A stretch of DNA of 64,000 bases from Curtobacterium flaccumfaciens (GTDB lineage: Bacteria; Actinomycetota; Actinomycetes; Actinomycetales; Microbacteriaceae): NCBI GenBank assembly GCA_029689965.1, contig CP121450.1, forward strand, positions 1,550,001 to 1,614,000, in the 5' to 3' direction. Of this stretch, positions 56,315 through 64,000 are shown piece by piece. Numbering within the stretch: the first letter of the stretch is position 1; each line of letters opens with the position of its first letter. The translations under genes and the position numbers were made by a program. The notes under the pieces are model-generated. The model searched no databases. It saw only the letters and a program-made list of their open reading frames with translations, and was not told the origin of the DNA.

Positions 56315-58057
56315 GCGACGCCGCCGTCGGGTCCGGAGCCGTCCGGCCACCGTCCCCGGACGAGCTGCTCGCCGCCCTCGACGCCGAACAGCGCACCGTC
56401 GCCCGGACCCTGCTCGGCCCCGTGGCCGTCCTCGCCGGTGCCGGCACCGGGAAGACCCGCGCGATCACCCACCGAATCGCGTACGGCGTCGCGACCGGGA
56501 CCTACGCGCCGAACCACGTCCTGGCCCTGACCTTCACCACGCGCGCCGCCGGCGAACTCCGGTCGCGCCTCCGCGCGCTCGGCGCCGGCACGGTGCAGGC
56601 ACGGACCTTCCACGCCGCGGCGATGGCCCAGCTCAGCTACTTCTGGCCGGACACCGTCGGCGGACACGCGCCGCGGATCGTCGAGTCGAAGGGGCGCATG
56701 ATCGCGCACGCGGCGGACACGATCGGCATGCAGGTCGACACGCCGACGCTCCGGGACCTGGCCGCCGAGGTCGAGTGGCGCAAGGTCCAGATGCTGTCCT
56801 ACGAGGAGTACGAGGCAGCGGCCGCCGAGCGGGTGATGCCGCGGGACACCCCGCCTCGCCGCGTGCTCGACCTCATGCGCGCCTACGAGCAGCTCAAGGA
56901 CGACCGGCGGCAGCTCGACTTCGAGGACGTGCTGCTCGCCACGCTCGGCATGGTGGAGTCCGAGCCGCGGGTGGCGTCGTACGTCCGACAGCAGTACCGG
57001 TTCTTCGTCGTCGACGAGTACCAGGACGTCTCGCCCGTGCAGCACGACCTGCTCCGGGCCTGGCTCGGCGGCCGGGACGACGTGTGCGTCGTCGGCGACG
57101 CCAGTCAGACCATCTACTCGTTCGCCGGGGCGTCCAGCCGGTACCTGCTCGGCTTCGGCACCGAGTTCCCGCGCGGTTCGATCCTGCGGCTCGAGCGCAA
57201 CTACCGCTCCACCCGCCAGGTGGTGCACGCCGCGAACGCCCTCATGCGCGGGCAGCCCGGCGCGCTCGACCTCGTCGCGCAGACCACGGAGTCCGGCCGG
57301 AGCCCGAGGTGCTCCCGTGCGTGCACGACGGCGACGAGGCGCAGACCGTCGCCCGTCGGATCGGGGAGCTCGTCGGCGGCGGGGCCGCGTACCGGGACTG
57401 CGCCGTGCTGTACCGGCTCGGTGCCCAGGCTGCCGCGATCGAGTCGGCCCTCGGGCGGGCGGGCATCCCGTACCGCGTGCAGGGCGGCACCCGGTTCTTC
57501 GACCGGCCCGAGGTGAAGCCGCGGTGCACCACATGCGCGGCGAGGCCGTCCGGCAGACCGACGACGAGCTCACCCGCCGGGTGGGTCTCGTGCTGCAGGT
57601 CAGCGGCTGGACGCCCACACCGCCGGATGGCACGGGCGCGGTCCGTGAGCAGTGGGAGGCACTGCAGGCGATCATGGGCCTCGCCGAGGACGCTCCCGCC
57701 GGCACCACGATGCAGCAGTTCACGCAGGACCTCGTCGACCGGGCCGCGACCCACCACGAGCCCGCGCTCGACGCCGTCACGCTCGCGACGCTGCACTCGT
57801 CGAAGGGGCTCGAGTGGCCGCACGTCGTGGTCGTCGGTGCCGCCGAGGGGCTGCTGCCGATCTCCCACGCGACGACCGACGCCGAGGTCGACGAGGAACG
57901 CCGGCTGTTCTACGTCGGCGTGACCCGTGCGCGCCGCTCCGTGACGATCACGTGGTCGCGACAGGGTTCCACGCGTGGGGGAGCCCGGGTGGCGAGTCGT
58001 TTCCTGGCAGCGCTCGGCACGCGCAGCGCGGATGGAACGCCACCGGTCGCAGACTGA
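56311..58057 (+). CDS. UvrD2-like superfamily 1 DNA helicase
   Basis: About 582 residues. Helicase motifs: VAVLAGAGTGKTRAITHRI, LTFTTRAAGELRSRL, FFVVDEYQDVSPVQHD, VVGDASQTIYSFAGASS, RLERNYRSTRQVVHAAN, LATLHSSKGLEWPHVVVVG and LFYVGVTRARRSV. The protein ends 30 residues after motif VI. Mycobacterial UvrD2 continues with an HRDC domain and a tetracysteine; neither is seen here, though the position after nudC matches. Indels near 57302 and 57520. Its 3' end overlaps that of the convergent E1-like gene by about 110 bp. Confidence 0.9.
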
Positions 58058-58803
58058 CCGACAGGTCGTCGCGCTCGAAGACCACCTGCTCGTCCCGCGG
58101 CCGCTGGGTGACGAGCGGGAGCCGTTCGAGGAGCATCCGGGTCGCGGCCGCCGCGACCGCCGCGGTCCGGTACGGGACAGCGGGGCTGCGGGGCGCCCCC
58201 ACACCTGCGCGGCGATCGCCGGCCACGACGGGTCGTCGTCCACGCGCGCGTACTCGACGCACTGGAGGCACGGCCCGGCACCGGGACCACGAACGGCCCG
58301 AGGTGCACCCGTCCGTCGCCGACCACCACCGCCAGGTGCGGCACGCCGCGCCGGGTCCAGGCGGCGCGGAGCGCGGGGTCCACGACGTGGTCGGCCACCA
58401 CGACCGCGAGACGCGGGTCGTGCTGCGGCACGACGACCGGGCCGCCGCGGGACGCGGTCGTCCGCGCGACGGTCACCCCTTCGCCGGAGAGGAGCTCCGC
58501 GAGGGCGTCCGGCAGCGCGCCGGTGCCGTGCACCTCGACCCGCGCGAGCGGCTCCGGCAGGACGTCGACGACGGCGGGCGACGCGGCACCGAGCACCCTC
58601 GCCGCGACGCCGGGCGGGCACCCGGTCGCCGCGGCCACACCGGACAGGGCTTCGCGCCCGGTCTCCCGCCGCAGGGCGCACAGGAACCGTTCCTCGGCCG
58701 TGGTCGGCACGGGGACCACCGCCCGCGGTGGGTCGACCCCGAGTTGGACGGTGGCCGGGTCGCGCCAGACGAACTCGAGCGTCGGATCGATGCGGATGCC
58801 CAT
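57948..58803 (-). CDS. E1-like TOMM cyclodehydratase-family protein (orphan)
   Basis: About 286 residues. It starts MGIRIDPTLEFVWRDPATVQ, has ERFLCALRRETGREALSGVAA and a long middle domain (VHGTGALPDALAELLSGEGVTV), then GAGPCLQCVEYARVDDDPSWP and finally HPRCACRAL. CxxC with a later CxC is the zinc pattern in the C-terminal part of TOMM E1-like/TIGR03882-type proteins. Those bind leader peptides and help form azoles from Cys/Ser/Thr in natural products. No YcaO partner or precursor peptide is visible here, and the N-terminal E1 fold is degenerate. Indels near 58290 and 58180. It follows the Zn metalloprotease gene on the same strand after 58 nt. Confidence 0.72.
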
Positions 58804-58861
58804 GCCCCACGCTGGCCGACGGATCGCCCGCGTGGGGGAGCTGCAGGGGATCTGTGGAGAA

Positions 58862-60299
58862 CTACCTCGGGGCGTCGCCGTCGTCCGACGGGTCCGTGTC
58901 CGACGGGTCCGTGTCCGACGGATCCTCGTCCACGTGTCCGGAGTCCACGTGCCCGGACTCGTCCTCACGCGGCCGGTCGCCGGTGGCGTCGTTGAGCAGG
59001 TCCTCGAGCGCCCGGTCGAACTCGTCGTCCTCGGCCGAGCCGCCGGGGTTCCGCAGCCGGGCGACGAGCGCGTCCGGCGCGTCGATGTCCTCCGAGGTCG
59101 GGACGGCGTCGAAGTGCGACCAGAGCGCGTCGCGCTGCTCGGTGCCGAGTTCGTCGGTGAGGCGCTGCCACATCGCAGCGGCCTCGCGCAGACGGCGGGG
59201 ACGCAGCTCGAGGCCGACGAGCGTCGCGAACGCGGACTCCGCCGGGCCACCCGCCGCACGTCGGCGACGGACCATCTCGGCGATCGCGCCCGACCTCGGC
59301 AGCCGCGACGTGGCCGCGGCGGTGACGGTGTCGACCCAGCCCTCGACGAGCGCGAGCATCGTCTCGAGGCGGGCGAGCGCGCCCTCCTGCTCCTCGGTGC
59401 GGGGCGGGATGAGCGCACCGGACGCGAGCGCGTCGCGGAGCTGCTCCTGGTTCGTGGGGTCGATCTCCGACGCCAGCTCCTCGACCCGGTCGAACGGGAT
59501 GTGGATGCCGCGGGCGTAGTCGGTGATCGACGAGATGATGTGCAGGCGGAGCCACCGGGCCGAGCGGAAGAGCCGGGCGTGCGCGAGCTCCCGGACGGCC
59601 AGGTAGATGCGGACCTCGTCCTCCGGGACGTCGAGTCCCTCGGCGAACTCGGCCACGTTCTGCGGCAGGAGCGCAGCGACCTGCTCGTCGAGGAGCGGCA
59701 CGCCGACGTCGCCCCCGGAGACCACCTCCTTCGAGAAGCTGCCCGACGACCTGGCCGAGCTGGATCGCGAAGAGTGCGCCGCCGACGCCGCGCATCGCCT
59801 TCGAGACGTCGCCGAGCATCGCCTTGAGCTGCTCCGGTGCGCGCTGCTCGATGGCCTCGGTGAGGGCGTTCGAGATGCTCAGCGCCACCGGTTCGGCGAT
59901 CTGCGCCCACACCGGGGTCGTCGCCTTCGCCCACTGCTCGCGGGTGTAGAGGCTCGGGGTCGCGGTGAGCTCGGCGACCGTGGTCGCCTCGTCCAGCCAG
60001 AGCGCGGCCACCTGGAAGGCCTGGTCGGCCGCCTGCGACGTGGCGGGGTCGACCGGGTGTCCGCCCTCCCGCGCGATCGCCGTCGCACGCTCGGCCGCGA
60101 CCGAGAAGTCGATGCCGTCGCCGCCGGACTGCGCGGCACGCTGCAGCTGACTCATCAGGTTCGCGACGAAGGCCGGGTCGTTCGGCAGACCGGCTGCTCC
60201 GGCGAGCTGCGACGGGTCGATCTGGCCCTCGCCGGACAGGAGCTTCCGGAGCATCTCCTGGAAGTCGTCGTCCGGCCCCGGCTGCGGTTCATCAGGCAT
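58862..60299 (-). CDS. Zinc-dependent metalloprotease, DUF2342-type
   Basis: About 478 residues. The N-terminus EPQPGPDDDFQEMLRKLLSGE and IDPSQLAGAAGLPNDP is followed by VGQLSKEVVSGGDVGVPL and, after LPQNVAEFAEGLDVPEDEV, IYLAVRELAHARLFRSARW, in which RELAHARL occupies the position of the family's modified zinc motif. The tail has DTDPSD repeats. Members (Rv3195-like, from memory) are annotated as putative hydrolases or coenzyme F420-associated proteins without proven activity. An extra T after AGCT near 59740 breaks the frame. TAGCGT 7 nt before the ATG suggests a leaderless mRNA, divergent from the S16 gene. Confidence 0.88.
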
Positions 60300-60405
60300 G
60301 ACGACTACGCTAATCGCTGCTCACGGGGCCGCGCCTGGGACGCCCCCGTGGGAACGCCCGAACCGCTGCGCCGAGGGCGAACAGCCCACCGTGGAAGGAC
60401 GCTGC

Positions 60406-61516
60406 GTGACCCTCTTCGCCCCCGAGCCCCGTCGTCGTCCCCGTTCCCGGACCGTCGGGTGGGCGTTCGTGATCGGCGCCGTCGTGCTCGGCCTGCTCGC
60501 GAGCTTCCTGCCGAGTCCCTACCTCATCGAGGTGCCCGGGCCGGTCTACAACACCATCGGCACGCAGAAGCAGGGGACGGGCAAGGACGCGAAGGACGTC
60601 AAGCTCATCCAGGTCGACGGGCACGAGACGTACCCGACCGCCGGCGCGCTGGACATGCTCACCGTCGGGATCCAGGGCGACGCCACGAACCGGCCGTCCT
60701 GGACCAGCGTGATCCGCGCGCTGTTCACCCGCTCCGAAGCGGTCATCCCCGCGTCCGCGATCTACCCCGAGGGCGTGACCACCGACCAGGTCAACCAGCA
60801 GGACACGGCCGACATGCAGGCCTCGCAGCAGTCCGCGGTGGCCGCCGCGCTCATCCAGCAGGGCTACGACCTGCCGACGGACCTCGAGGTCGGCACCGTG
60901 CAGAAGGGGTCCGCCGCGGACGGCGTCATCGAGAAGGGCGACGTCATCCGGTCGTTCGACGGCACCGCGCTCACCGAGAACGCCGACGCCACGTCGCTCC
61001 GCGAACTCGTGGCGAAGCACGGCACCTCCGGCCCCGCGAAGGTCGTCGTCGAGCGCGACGGCGCCGAGCGCACCGTGCAGCTGACCCCGCGCGAGCAACA
61101 GGGGACCGCGCTCATCGGCGTGGGCGTCACCGAGCGGTACGACTTCCCGTTCCGCGTCTCGATCAAGCTCCAGGACGTCGGCGGCCCCTCGGCCGGCATG
61201 ATGTTCGCCCTCGGGATCATCGACGAGATCACGCCGGGCAAGCTCAACGGCGGCAAGCACGTCGCGGGCACCGGCACCATCACCGCGGACGGCGAGGTCG
61301 GCGCGATCGGAGGCATCCGGCAGAAGCTTGTACGGCGCGAAGGACGCCGGCGCCACCGTCTTCCTCGCGCCGGCAGACAACTGCGACGAGGTCGTCGGCC
61401 ACGTCCCGTCCGGCCTCGACGTCTACAAGGTGAGCACGCTCGACCAGGCGGTCACCGACCTGCAGACGATCGGTTCCGGGAAGAGCACCGCGAAGCTCGC
61501 GCGCTGCACGTCGTAG
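60406..61516 (+). CDS. Membrane-anchored PDZ-S16 (Lon-like) serine protease
   Basis: About 370 residues. An N-terminal helix (VGWAFVIGAVVLGLLASFL) is followed by IEVPGPVYNTIG, a PDZ domain (VGTVQKGSAADGVIEKGDVI) and the Lon-type catalytic domain: Ser in DVGGPSAGMMFALGII, Lys in GGIRQKLYGAKDAGA. It is the Rv3194c-like family, acting outside or at the membrane. GTG 60406 has GGAAGGA 6 nt upstream; the in-frame ATG at 60298 would add about 36 unlikely residues and lies within the divergent gene's start. An extra T after AGCT at 61329 breaks the frame. Confidence 0.93.
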
Positions 61517-61553
61517 GGCCGGCCACGCGCGCCACGCGACGTGCGCGGAGGTC

Positions 61554-61596
61554 GCGATCCGTTCCTCCAGGCCGTCCGTCTGGAGGAACGGATCGC
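61554..61596 (+). terminator. CTGGAGG-type hairpin after the S16 gene
   Basis: GCGATCCGTTCCTCCAG pairs perfectly with CTGGAGGAACGGATCGC around a 9-nt loop. It lies 38 nt after the stop and about 110 nt before the UPF0182 start. Confidence 0.8.
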
Positions 61597-61704
61597 CTTC
61601 CTGAGTCTCCGTACAGTTTCAGACGTGCCCGGGCCACATAGGATCGATGCACTGACGGCCCGCCGCGCCGGGCCCGCCGGTTCGACACGTCTGGAGCACA
61701 TCAA

Positions 61705-64000
61705 GTGACGACAACCTCGTCCGCCTCGGGGCGGCGTTCGCCGCGGGTCCCGATCGTGGTCACGATCATCGTGCTGGCCGCGCTGGTGATCGCCTTCTTC
61801 ATCTTCGCGAGCCTGTACACCGACTACGCGTGGTTCGCGCAGCTCGGCTTCCAGCAGGTCCTGACCACGCGGTGGATCGCCGGCACGCTGATGTTCCTCG
61901 CCGGGTTCCTCGGGATGGCGGTGCCGGTCTACGCGAGCATCGCCGTCGCGTTCCGGTTCCGGCCGGTCTACGCGAAGCTCAACTCGCAGCTCGACCGCTA
62001 CCAGCAGGTCATCGAGCCGTTGCGGCGTGCCGTGATGATCGGCATCCCGGTCGTCCTCGGCATCTTCGCCGGGCTGTCGACGGCCGGGCGCTGGAGCATG
62101 GTGCTCGAGTACTTCAACCGGACGCCGTTCGGCAAGACGGACCCGCAGTTCGGCCTGGACATCGGCTTCTACGTCTTCGAGCTGCCGTTCTGGCGCGCGA
62201 TCGTCGCGTACTCGTCGGCCGTCGTGCTCATCGCCGGTCTCGCCGCCCTGGCCGCCTGCTACCTGTACGGGGCCATGCGGTTCGGCGGGCGGGAGGTCCG
62301 CATCTCGCGGGCCGCGCGTGTCCAGCTCGCCGTGACCGCCGCCGTCTACATCGCGCTGCAGGCCGTCAGCCTCTGGCTCGACCAGTACGCGGCGCTCACG
62401 AAGTCGAACTCGCTCATCACCGGCGCGCAGTACACCGAGGTCAACGCCGTGATCCCGGGGCGCGAGATCATGGCGGGCATCGCGGCGATCGTCGCGATCC
62501 TGTTCATCGTCACGGCGGTCATCGGCCGGTGGCGCATCTCGATCGTGGGCACCGGGCTGCTCCTCGTCGCGGCGATCGTCATCGGCGGCATCTACCCGTG
62601 GATCGTCCAGCGCCTGCAGGTGAAGCCGTCGGAGCGGACGTTCGAGTCCGCCTACATCGAGCGGAACATCAAGGCCACCCGTGACGCGTACGGCGTCTCG
62701 GGGGTGCAGGAGCAGAACTACGACGCCACGACCGAGACGAACACCGGTGCGCTCGCGCAGGACGCGCAGACGACCGCGAACATCCGCCTCATCGACCCGA
62801 AGATCGTCTCCGACACCTTCAGCCAGCTGCAGCAGTACCGGCAGTACTACCAGTTCCCCAAGGAACTCGACGTGGACCGCTACGACGTCAAGGGTCAGAC
62901 CGAGGACACGGTGATCGCGGTCCGCGACATCGACCTCGACGGGCTGAGCTCGCAGGCGAACACCCCGTACAACCGGGCGTTCGTCTACACGCACGGCTAC
63001 GGCGTCACCGCTGCGTACGGCAACCAGCGCGCGAGCGACGGCAAGCCGGTCTTCCTCGAGTCGGGGATCCCCTCCAACGGTGCGCTCGGCGACTTCCAGC
63101 AGCGCGTCTACTTCGGCGAGACCTCGCCGCCCTACTCGATCGTCGGCGCGCCGAAGGGCTCGAAGAACGTCGAGCTCGACTACCCGTCCGGCTCCGACGA
63201 CGACAACGGCGGCAACGCCACGACGACCTACCAGGGCGACGGCGGGCCGAGCCTCGGGAACTTCTTCAACCGGCTCGTCTACGCGGCGAAGTTCCAGTCG
63301 GAGCAGATCCTGCTGTCGAACGCGGTGAACAAGGACTCGCAGATCCTGTACGACCGCGACCCCATCACCCGCGTGCAGAAGGTCGCGCCGTACCTGACGC
63401 TCGACAGCGACGCCTACCCGGCGATCGTCGACCACCGCATCCAGTGGGTCGTCGACGGGTACACCACCAGCGACGCGTACCCGTACTCGCAGAGCCAGAG
63501 CCTGTCGGACAGCATCGCCGGGGCCGAGAGCTCGGCGTACCGGACCGACCAGGTGAACTACATCCGCAACTCGGTGAAGGCCACCGTCGACGCGTACACG
63601 GGCAAGGTGACCCTGTACTCGTGGGACACCAAGGACCGGTGCTGAAGACCTGGCAGAAGATCTTCCCGACCGCCGTGAAACCGGTGTCCTCGATGAGCGC
63701 ACAGCTCCTCGACCACGTGCGCTACCCGACGGACCTGTTCAAGGTGCAGCGGTCCATCCTCGGGACGTACCACGTGACGAACGCGAACTCGTTCTACTCG
63801 GGCGACGACGCGTGGAACACGCCGCAGGAGCCGACCTCGGGGACGAACGACTCCTCGGATTCCTCCGACACGTCCACCACCACGAGCACCGGGACGAACG
63901 CGCTCGGGACGACCACGACGACCACCAGGGCGAACCTGCAGGACCCGTACTACCTCACGATGAAGGTGCCGGGGCAGGGGACCGCCTACTCCCTGTACAC
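61705..64000 (+). CDS. UPF0182 family membrane protein, 3' end beyond the window
   Basis: The N-terminal part has seven helices (VVTIIVLAALVIAFFIFA; TTRWIAGTLMFLAGFLGM; and others), then FGKTDPQFGLDIGFYVFELP and the extracellular domain with ESAYIERNIKATRDAYG, NIRLIDPKIVSDTF and PYYLTMKVPGQG. This is the large actinobacterial UPF0182 family (Rv3193c-like; about 900-1,000 residues, so roughly a fifth is missing). The role is unknown. A missing C near 63635 (KDPVLKTWQKIFP expected) splits the frame. A Thr/Ser-rich linker lies near 63840-63930. Confidence 0.93.

Noticed and set aside
57948..60299. Thiazole/oxazole-modified microcin biosynthesis cluster
   Set aside because: Only an E1-like protein is present. 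No YcaO, dehydrogenase, exporter or short Cys/Ser/Thr-rich precursor was found in either strand nearby.

Overview
This is high-GC actinobacterial chromosome (roughly 70% G+C by eye, many GTG starts). Gene content and order suggest the family Microbacteriaceae, and most likely Curtobacterium or a close relative; the genus is inference. Two long stretches match, from memory, conserved gene order in Mycobacterium tuberculosis: typA, mshB-like, ferredoxin, dapC, dapD, dapE, DUF3117, O-methyltransferase, tatB, mrp (about Rv1165-Rv1232c), and rhlE, ferritin-like, DUF3107, adnA, adnB, nudC, uvrD2, Zn protease, PDZ/S16, UPF0182 (about Rv3211-Rv3193c). No prophage, insertion sequence, CRISPR array, rRNA or tRNA was recognised.

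The sequence carries many single-base indels. Most protein genes, including housekeeping ones (gcvT, gcvP, typA, gltA, dapC-E, mrp, adnAB), are split into two to five frames that join into full-length conserved proteins. I count about 70 breaks. Most are a missing base in a run of G or C; at least 15 are an extra T directly after AGCT. I treat these as consensus errors and give each such gene as one span.

Layout: 1-1.6 kb, an FBP zinc-finger protein (cut by the left edge) and a BlaI repressor/metallopeptidase pair. 1.7-6.4 kb, a tandem glycine riboswitch and gcvT-gcvH-gcvP. 6.5-8.6 kb, an S9 peptidase with an internal 42-bp tandem repeat. 8.9-16.1 kb, an oligopeptide ABC transporter (lipoprotein, two permeases, one fused double ATPase). 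16.3-21.7 kb, a PH-domain protein, peroxiredoxin, CPBP protease, typA and an M20 amidohydrolase. 22.0-22.7 kb, a low-GC two-gene cassette (secreted Cys-containing basic protein plus small membrane protein). 23.0-30.4 kb, lipoprotein, MshB-type deacetylase, ferredoxin, dapC, citrate synthase, dapD and dapE (lysine/diaminopimelate synthesis). 30.4-35.0 kb, mannosyltransferase-like protein, AI-2E permease, DUF3117, ATPase, O-methyltransferase, TatB. 35.2-46.2 kb, GH18 chitinase, methyltransferase, Mrp, DUF1003, CBS/MgtE-N protein, stress protein, GNAT, PepP, PHP phosphoesterase, DEAD-box helicase. 46.3-58.1 kb, ferritin-like protein, DUF3107, AdnA/AdnB helicase-nuclease, phosphotransferase, NudC, UvrD2-like helicase. 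57.9-64.0 kb, an E1-like TOMM-cyclodehydratase-family protein, Zn metalloprotease, PDZ/S16 protease and UPF0182 protein (cut by the right edge).

Two non-coding patterns stand out. At least 18 genes have a TANNNT box only 6-8 nt before the start codon, so many transcripts are probably leaderless. Three families of palindromic repeats fill the intergenic gaps, mostly where gene 3' ends meet.
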